Source of the DNA: Desulfurella acetivorans A63
GTDB lineage: Bacteria > Campylobacterota_A > Desulfurellia > Desulfurellales > Desulfurellaceae
Direction: 5' to 3'
Assembly: GCA_000517565.1 (NCBI GenBank)
Contig: CP007051.1
Location: forward strand, 1,726,001 to 1,790,000
DNA: 64,000 bases
Under the pieces are notes generated by a model, which was given only the letters and a program-made list of their open reading frames with translations, was not told the DNA's origin and made no database searches. Below, in pieces: positions 59,222-64,000 of the stretch. Made by a program: the position numbers and the translations under genes. Each line of letters opens with the position of its first letter. Positions within the stretch are counted from its first letter, which is position 1.

Positions 59222-61223
59222 TTTCATTTACAATAATCGAGAGCTTAGTTGGTTAGATTTTAATTATAGAGTGCTTAAACAAGCAATAAATCCTACTGTA
59301 CCTTTACTTGAAAAATTGAAGTTTGTTGCAATACATGCATCAAATTTAGACGAGTTTTTCATGGTTAGAGTTGCTGGCTTAAAAGATCAGGTAGATGCAG
59401 GCTACGATGTAGCTGATATTTCAATGAGAACCCCAAAGCAACAATTGGAAGAAATTTCAACTAAAGTATCATCTCAAGTAAAAACTAGAAACGATATATT
59501 TGAGAATCATTTAAAACCTCAGTTGAAATCCAAAAGGATACTTATAAATCCCAAAGAATACTTATCTCAAGTTGAAGAAATTTTTTATCTAGAAATACTT
59601 CCTGTTTTAACACCAGTGGCACTAAACAATATCAATAAAATACCTTTTATACAAAATTTGACATCTGTTTTTTTTGTTGAACTTGAAAAAGATTCTAAAT
59701 TATTTTATTCAATTTTAATTATACCTGGTGTTCTTCCAAAATCATTTAAAATCAAATACAAAAAGCAATCAGTATATTACACTACAAACTATATCGTAGA
59801 AAAATTTTTAAACAAAGTATACACAAATTATAATATTAAGCGATATTTTTTATTTAGACTTACACGAAATGCCGACTTGCCCATTCACCAGGAACTATCT
59901 GAAGACTTACTTGAAGCTATCGAACATTATCTTGATATGAGAAAAAAAAGCAATGTTGTCCGTTTGGAAATTGACAGAGAAGTTGACAAGTATTTTATTG
60001 ATAAAATGATCGAATATTTCGATATAGAACAAAACGACATTTATATTACAAACGGTCTTATTGATTTTAGTTTTATTTTTAATATGCAAGAAACAAAAAA
60101 ATCGCTTTATTACGAAAGCTTTAAGCCAGCTGTTCCTTTGTGGCTTCAAAAGATTGAAAAAAGAAGTTTCTTTGAAGTATTAAAATCCAATGATATTTTT
60201 TTCATCAGACCTTATCATGACTTTAAACTCATTATAAAGTTTTTAGAAGAAGCAGTATTGGATAAAAACGTTCTTTCTTTAAAAATAACACTTTACCGTA
60301 CAAATGACGATTCAAAAATTATTGAACTTTTAGAAAAAGCTGCAAAAAACGGCAAACATGTAAGTGTTGTAATTGAACTTAAAGCGCGCTTTGACGAAGA
60401 AAAAAATGTTGAATGGGCAAAAAGACTTGAAAACGCTGGATGTATTGTTACATACGGCTTTTTGGACTTAAAAATACATGCTAAATGCATGCTTGTTGTG
60501 AGAAAAGAAGCAAACAAACTTGTTCGTTATACTCACATTTCTACTGGTAACTATAATGAAAAAACTGCCCTTGTATACACTGACATAGATTATTTAACAA
60601 AAGATGAGTTAACAGGTCAGGAAATTATTAATTTATTTAACTATATGATGGGATATTCTGATATATTTGAGTGGCAACGCATTAAAATATCACCAAAAAA
60701 CTTAAGAGATTCAATAATTAATTTAATTGACAATGAAATAAAAAACACCAAAAAAGGCAAAAAAGGTCGTATTATAGCAAAATTAAATTCTTTATACGAC
60801 AAACAAATTTCGGATAAATTATATGAAGCATCATTAGCTGGTGTCAAAATAGATCTGATTGTTAGAGGTTTGTGCTCTCTTGTACCAAAAGTAAAAAATA
60901 TGAGTGAAAATATAACTGTTAAAAGCATAATTGGCAGGTTTTTAGAGCATGCTCGTATTTTGTACTTTTATGATAATGGCAACGAAAGAATGTTTATATC
61001 TACAGCTGATTGGATGGTAAGAAATTTTGATAAACGTATTGAAATTTTATACGAAATCCACAATTTTAAAGCCAAAAAATTTTTAAAATCTATACTTAAT
61101 ATAAACCTAAGTGATAAAACCGCCTGGGAATTAGTTAAATATACATACAAAAAACCTCATCTAGATAATACAAGCATTGGTTCTCAAGAATTACTTTTGA
61201 AAAGTATACAAAAAATATTGTAA
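59214..61223 (+). CDS. ppk: Polyphosphate kinase 1
   Basis: A 669-residue PPK1 that builds polyphosphate from ATP. It has the N-terminal NNRELSWLDFNYRVL, HASNLDEFFMVRVAGL, SLKITLYRTNDDSKI, and the two phospholipase-D-like histidine regions DLKIHAKCMLVVRKE and YTHISTGNYNEKTA. The first histidine is the autophosphorylation site in E. coli PPK. It is last in the operon and overlaps the Ppx paralogue by eight bases, so synthesis and breakdown enzymes are cotranscribed. Confidence 0.94.
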   Translation: MSNFIYNNRELSWLDFNYRVLKQAINPTVPLLEKLKFVAIHASNLDEFFMVRVAGLKDQVDAGYDVADISMRTPKQQLEEISTKVSSQVKTRNDIFENHLKPQLKSKRILINPKEYLSQVEEIFYLEILPVLTPVALNNINKIPFIQNLTSVFFVELEKDSKLFYSILIIPGVLPKSFKIKYKKQSVYYTTNYIVEKFLNKVYTNYNIKRYFLFRLTRNADLPIHQELSEDLLEAIEHYLDMRKKSNVVRLEIDREVDKYFIDKMIEYFDIEQNDIYITNGLIDFSFIFNMQETKKSLYYESFKPAVPLWLQKIEKRSFFEVLKSNDIFFIRPYHDFKLIIKFLEEAVLDKNVLSLKITLYRTNDDSKIIELLEKAAKNGKHVSVVIELKARFDEEKNVEWAKRLENAGCIVTYGFLDLKIHAKCMLVVRKEANKLVRYTHISTGNYNEKTALVYTDIDYLTKDELTGQEIINLFNYMMGYSDIFEWQRIKISPKNLRDSIINLIDNEIKNTKKGKKGRIIAKLNSLYDKQISDKLYEASLAGVKIDLIVRGLCSLVPKVKNMSENITVKSIIGRFLEHARILYFYDNGNERMFISTADWMVRNFDKRIEILYEIHNFKAKKFLKSILNINLSDKTAWELVKYTYKKPHLDNTSIGSQELLLKSIQKIL

Positions 61224-61224
61224 A

Positions 61225-61845
61225 CTACAACATCTTTCGTGGTAATTGCCAATTTTTTGAAAAAGCAATTATTCTAAGCGTAAATATTATAATTGTACAC
61301 AAAAATAAATTAATGGATACGTTGAGTTTTAACAGATGTAAAACATAAAAAAGTGATGTACCAATAATGCATGCTGAAGCGTATATTTCTTTTCTTAATA
61401 CCAAAGGAATTTCTGCTTGCAATACGTCCCTTATCATGCCACCAAATACTGCTGTAATTGTACCTAATATTATAGAACCAATAAAACTCATATGATAGTC
61501 TATCGCTTTAGATACACCAATTGCACTAAATACACCAAGGCCTAGCGCATCAAAATAAAAAAATATTCGTCTTTTTTCAATACTTTTTGGAGCAATGAAT
61601 ACAATTATGGATGTTAAAATAGCTATTATTATATCTAGATTATGCACAAACACGTATGGTGGCAGGCTATTTAAAATCACATCTCTTACTATACCACCAC
61701 CAATTGCTGTTACAAGACCAAGTACAATAACACCAAATAAGTCCATTTGCTTTTTGACGCCAGCAAGCGCGCCAGATGCAGCAAATGCCATTGTGCCTAT
61801 AGAATCAAGTAAATTTAGCCAGTTTAGCATAAAAGTTTTTGACAT
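61225..61845 (-). CDS. TRIC-type / UPF0126 membrane protein
   Basis: A 206-residue protein with about seven membrane helices in two repeats: FGVIVLGLVTAIGGGIVRDVIL and IIGSILGTITAVFGGMIRDVL-like halves, each with the GGG-x-(I/M)-RD signature. The UPF0126 (YicG) family includes bacterial TRIC cation channels and glycine-linked transporters. No ribosome-binding site is visible before the first ATG, and an alternative start exists five codons in. It is convergent with ppk. Confidence 0.85.
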   Translation of the reverse strand: MSKTFMLNWLNLLDSIGTMAFAASGALAGVKKQMDLFGVIVLGLVTAIGGGIVRDVILNSLPPYVFVHNLDIIIAILTSIIVFIAPKSIEKRRIFFYFDALGLGVFSAIGVSKAIDYHMSFIGSIILGTITAVFGGMIRDVLQAEIPLVLRKEIYASACIIGTSLFYVLHLLKLNVSINLFLCTIIIFTLRIIAFSKNWQLPRKML

Positions 61846-62038
61846 TTTTTGATTAAAATTGACATAGTTTTTGACAAAAATAAACCCCTCTTTTTTTATT
61901 GTTTATCTTTAAAAAAATTGTTTTGACATAATTTAACATAACTTTTTATTTAACATATCCATATAATTTTGTCAAAAACTAATATTTGATTTTTAAACTT
62001 TTATTGTTTATAATGATGCAGGGTTTATAGGAGGTTAC
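61846..62038. promoter_or_regulatory. Divergent promoter region with repeated TTGACA-type elements
   Basis: 193 AT-rich bases between the TRIC gene and rpmH. TTGACA-like elements recur on the plus strand (61859, 61871 and 61923), and a perfect 13-base inverted pair, GTTTTTGACAAAA at 61867-61879 and TTTTGTCAAAAAC at 61967-61979, brackets the middle. TATAAT at 61962-61967 may be the rpmH -10 box. No DnaA-box match was seen. Confidence 0.4.
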
Positions 62039-62173
62039 ATGAAAAGGACATTTCAACCACACAATACACCAAGAAAAAGAACTCACGGTTTTAGGGCTAG
62101 AATGAAAACAGCAAATGGCAGGAAAGTACTTTCAAGACGAAGGGCTAAGGGTAGAAAAAGATTGGCAATTTAA
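62039..62173 (+). CDS. rpmH: Ribosomal protein bL34
   Basis: A 44-residue, very basic protein with the standard bL34 sequence pattern: [43 protein letters not shown] end. The start follows TAGGAGGTTAC. First gene of the conserved rpmH-rnpA-yidD-yidC operon; its last 13 bases overlap the proposed rnpA start. Confidence 0.97.
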   Translation: MKRTFQPHNTPRKRTHGFRARMKTANGRKVLSRRRAKGRKRLAI

Positions 62174-62523
62174 AATTTGATTTTGAGCGTATCAATAAAT
62201 CACAAGAATTTACATACCTATACAACAATGGGTGTAGGTATGTAAGCGTCTTTTTTGTTATTTTTTTAGCATATAATGGCACTAATGTTAGAAAGGTTGC
62301 AGTAGTTGCAAGCAAAAAAATTGGTAATGCTGTTTTAAGAAACAGGGCAAAACGCAGAATGCGTGAAGTAATTAGGCTATCAAAAAATTATATCAAACCT
62401 GGCACAAGTATCATTATGGTTGCCAGAAAACCTTTGTTAACTGCTAAATTTAGTTTGTTAATCAAAACTTTTCAAAATTTGCTTGAAAAGTTCTATGCGT
62501 ATGAATATAAACAAAACTCTTAG
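62161..62523 (+). CDS. rnpA: Ribonuclease P protein component, apparently with an ATT start
   Basis: The frame encodes the RnpA core: [21 protein letters not shown] (part) with the RNR motif at about residues 56-62, a further [11 protein letters not shown], and [15 protein letters not shown] at the C-terminus, ending at TAG 62521-62523. It assists the RNA subunit of RNase P in tRNA 5' processing. Upstream the frame is closed by TAG at 62152-62154, and no ATG, GTG or TTG lies before the conserved region; the best candidate is ATT at 62161, with AAGGG about nine bases upstream, giving 120 residues. It overlaps rpmH. Confidence 0.8.
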   Translation: MGNLKFDFERINKSQEFTYLYNNGCRYVSVFFVIFLAYNGTNVRKVAVVASKKIGNAVLRNRAKRRMREVIRLSKNYIKPGTSIIMVARKPLLTAKFSLLIKTFQNLLEKFYAYEYKQNS

Positions 62524-62776
62524 TTGGATATTTATTAAGATTGTCAGATTTTATCAATTATTTATCTCTCCCATATTTCCTAATAGTTGTCGGTTTTATC
62601 CAACATGTTCGAATTATGCAATAGAAGCTGTAAAAAAATTTGGTTTTTTTGAAGGTTTTTTATTATCTATCTGGCGTATCTTAAGATGTGGACCATGGAG
62701 CCAAGGGGGGGTTGACCCGCCAAAACCATTATTTAAGAGGAATAGATTATGCAAGAAAACGAAAAAAGAATTTTAA
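62495..62776 (+). CDS. yidD: Membrane protein insertion efficiency factor YidD
   Basis: A 93-residue protein with an N-terminal amphipathic segment and the YidD signature: [33 protein letters not shown] and [12 protein letters not shown]. It helps YidC-dependent insertion. The ATG at 62495 overlaps rnpA by 29 bases and has only a weak ribosome-binding site; the ATG two codons later is an alternative. It overlaps yidC by 28 bases. Confidence 0.92.
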   Translation: MRMNINKTLSWIFIKIVRFYQLFISPIFPNSCRFYPTCSNYAIEAVKKFGFFEGFLLSIWRILRCGPWSQGGVDPPKPLFKRNRLCKKTKKEF

Positions 62777-64000
62777 TTGCTGTTTTACTAACAGTTTTAA
62801 TTATTGTTTTTTATGATTATTTTTTTATGCCAAAAACTACTGTTGTTTCTACTAATTCTACTGAAAAAACTAAATTTTTACCAAATATAAGCAATATTGA
62901 ACCTACAAGTCATCAGACTTTAAAAAACTCTATCGTTAACATCAATTCCAATTACCTTAACGTTGAAATTTCTAAAATAGATGGGACAATAAAAAATCTT
63001 TTTTTAAAAACATACACACAAGATCATAAATACATTAATTTAGCCAACCCAAATTCCAAAATCGGTTTGTTTTATACACAATTTGAAGATCAAATGCTTC
63101 AAAAAATATCACAAAATGGTTCATACAGTACCGATATAAAAAATGAAAATGGTAAATATATTGTTACCTTAACTAAAAATGATGGAAATATAAAAATTGT
63201 TAAAATTTACAAAATAGACAATTATGGTATTAATTTTGTTACAAAAGTTTACAAAAATAACGAGCCTGTAAATACAAATTATCTTGTTTTACTAGGCGAA
63301 AACTTTGGAACTTCAACCAAAGATACACATGTTGGTGCTGTGGCTTTAATAAATGATAAAATTAAAACCGATAGCGATATAGGTCAAAGTAATAAATTAT
63401 CATGGATTGCTCTGGAAGACAAGTACTTTTGTATTGCATTATACAATAATTCTTTATTAAGTGGTGGCTTTAAACAAATTGATTCAAATAAATACATTTA
63501 TGTGAATTTAAATACTCAAAAGTCTATAAATGCCTACGCCGGACCTAAGTCAACTTCAATCATTTCTACTTATGATCCAAAGCTTGATAGGATTGTTAGA
63601 TTTGGAACTTTTGGTTTCATTGGAAAACCACTATTATATGTTTTGAAGTATTTGTATTCGCTTGTAGGCAATTACGGTTTAGCTATTATCCTATTGACGT
63701 TTCTTATCAGGCTTGTTTTTTATCCTCTAACCTACAAATCTTTTAAATCAATGAAACAAATGGCAAATCTTCAGCCACAATTAAAAGAATTACAGCTTAA
63801 ATATAAAGGAAAGCCCGAATTACTTAACAAGGCTACTATGGAATTATACAAAAAACACAAAGTTAATCCACTTGGTGGTTGTTTACCTATTCTCATTCAA
63901 ATTCCTGTTTTTATTGCTTTATACAATGTTTTACTAAATGCAATTGAGCTTAGACATGCGCCATTTATATGGTGGATTACTGATTTATCAAGCAAAGATC
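62749..64000 (+). CDS. yidC: Membrane protein insertase YidC (partial, 3' end outside window)
   Basis: The first 417 codons are present. An N-terminal membrane helix (about 7-23) is followed by a large periplasmic domain (about 25-290; [43 protein letters not shown]). The conserved insertase core then begins: [20 protein letters not shown] (with the core arginine), [20 protein letters not shown] and [20 protein letters not shown]. It inserts and folds inner-membrane proteins. The ATG at 62749 follows AAGAGGAATAG within yidD. Confidence 0.95.
   Translation, partial: MQENEKRILIAVLLTVLIIVFYDYFFMPKTTVVSTNSTEKTKFLPNISNIEPTSHQTLKNSIVNINSNYLNVEISKIDGTIKNLFLKTYTQDHKYINLANPNSKIGLFYTQFEDQMLQKISQNGSYSTDIKNENGKYIVTLTKNDGNIKIVKIYKIDNYGINFVTKVYKNNEPVNTNYLVLLGENFGTSTKDTHVGAVALINDKIKTDSDIGQSNKLSWIALEDKYFCIALYNNSLLSGGFKQIDSNKYIYVNLNTQKSINAYAGPKSTSIISTYDPKLDRIVRFGTFGFIGKPLLYVLKYLYSLVGNYGLAIILLTFLIRLVFYPLTYKSFKSMKQMANLQPQLKELQLKYKGKPELLNKATMELYKKHKVNPLGGCLPILIQIPVFIALYNVLLNAIELRHAPFIWWITDLSSKD

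Noticed and set aside
61846-62038. Replication origin upstream of rpmH
   Set aside because: rpmH regions can border oriC, but dnaA is not adjacent, dnaN is far away at 30 kb, and I find no DnaA-box cluster in this interval.
1-64000. CRISPR array, prophage or insertion sequence
   Set aside because: No regularly spaced direct repeats, no transposase or phage structural gene, and no terminal inverted repeats with target duplication were seen. The recombinase-like protein at 25738 is catalytically dead and not in a mobile context.

Overview
This is an AT-rich, gene-dense bacterial chromosome segment, with about 56 intact or partial genes, four broken genes and four tRNAs. The gene set fits an anaerobic, sulfur-metabolising, acetate/propionate-using bacterium. 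It includes pyruvate:ferredoxin oxidoreductase, acetate kinase plus phosphotransacetylase, a eukaryote-like citrate synthase beside prpD/prpB, several CoA-transferases, exported rhodaneses and the remains of a sulfide:quinone oxidoreductase. I infer a Desulfurella-like member of the Campylobacterota/Desulfurellales. That placement comes from gene content and protein style only; no rRNA is present to prove it.

Layout. 1-2.0 kb (minus): end of an operon with a glutaconate-CoA-transferase-type alpha subunit and two unrecognised small proteins. 2.3-6.3 kb: exported Sel1-repeat protein, YddA-type ABC exporter, threonine dehydratase. 6.3-6.65 kb: an unusually GC-rich, foldable intergenic stretch. 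6.65-8.25 kb: sulfide:quinone oxidoreductase pseudogene with three lesions and an intact 55-residue companion. 8.3-9.2 kb: exported rhodanese. 9.3-17.3 kb: Liv-type ABC importer (ATPases fused), glutaryl-CoA-dehydrogenase-like enzyme, class III CoA-transferase and double-hotdog thioesterase, followed by a convergent LysR regulator; this looks like an import-and-oxidation unit for an acid such as glutarate. 18.3-25.7 kb: malate dehydrogenase, SerA, hydrolase, old-yellow-enzyme-type reductase, 2-hydroxyacid dehydrogenase, HflX. 25.7-28.7 kb (minus): a catalytically dead serine-recombinase-like protein, a 61-residue protein, ackA and pta. 28.9-38 kb: second rhodanese, DnaN, cupin, Lys/Ala-rich exported peptide, DUF815 ATPase, YihY, PFOR, amidohydrolase. 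38.1-41.8 kb: prpD-prpB-citrate synthase.

42.3-46.3 kb is a copper-response operon with a recognisable promoter, a CsoR-type operator and its own CsoR, but three of its seven genes are broken: a frameshifted cytochrome c, a CopA lacking its catalytic core, and a Spy-like protein with an internal stop. 46.4-53.7 kb: DUF2007 and DsrE-like proteins, a MerA/Lpd-like flavoprotein, a Spy-CpxR-CpxA-like stress module with phased operator repeats, ComEA, PfkA, CinA-like. 53.7-54.3 kb: a tRNA/HU/tRNA cluster. 54.6-61.2 kb: a tight polyphosphate operon PPK2-CHAD-Ppx-degenerate Ppx-PPK1. 61.2-64 kb: a TRIC/UPF0126 protein and the conserved rpmH-rnpA-yidD-yidC operon, in which rnpA has no ATG, GTG or TTG start.

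Main points of interest are the degenerate second Ppx inside the polyphosphate operon, the dead recombinase-like protein, the AUU-start rnpA, the CpxR-like phased repeats, the candidate structured RNA at 6.31-6.42 kb, and the clustering of pseudogenes in sulfide and copper functions while neighbouring genes are intact. All functional calls come from motif recognition by eye; no database search was run.
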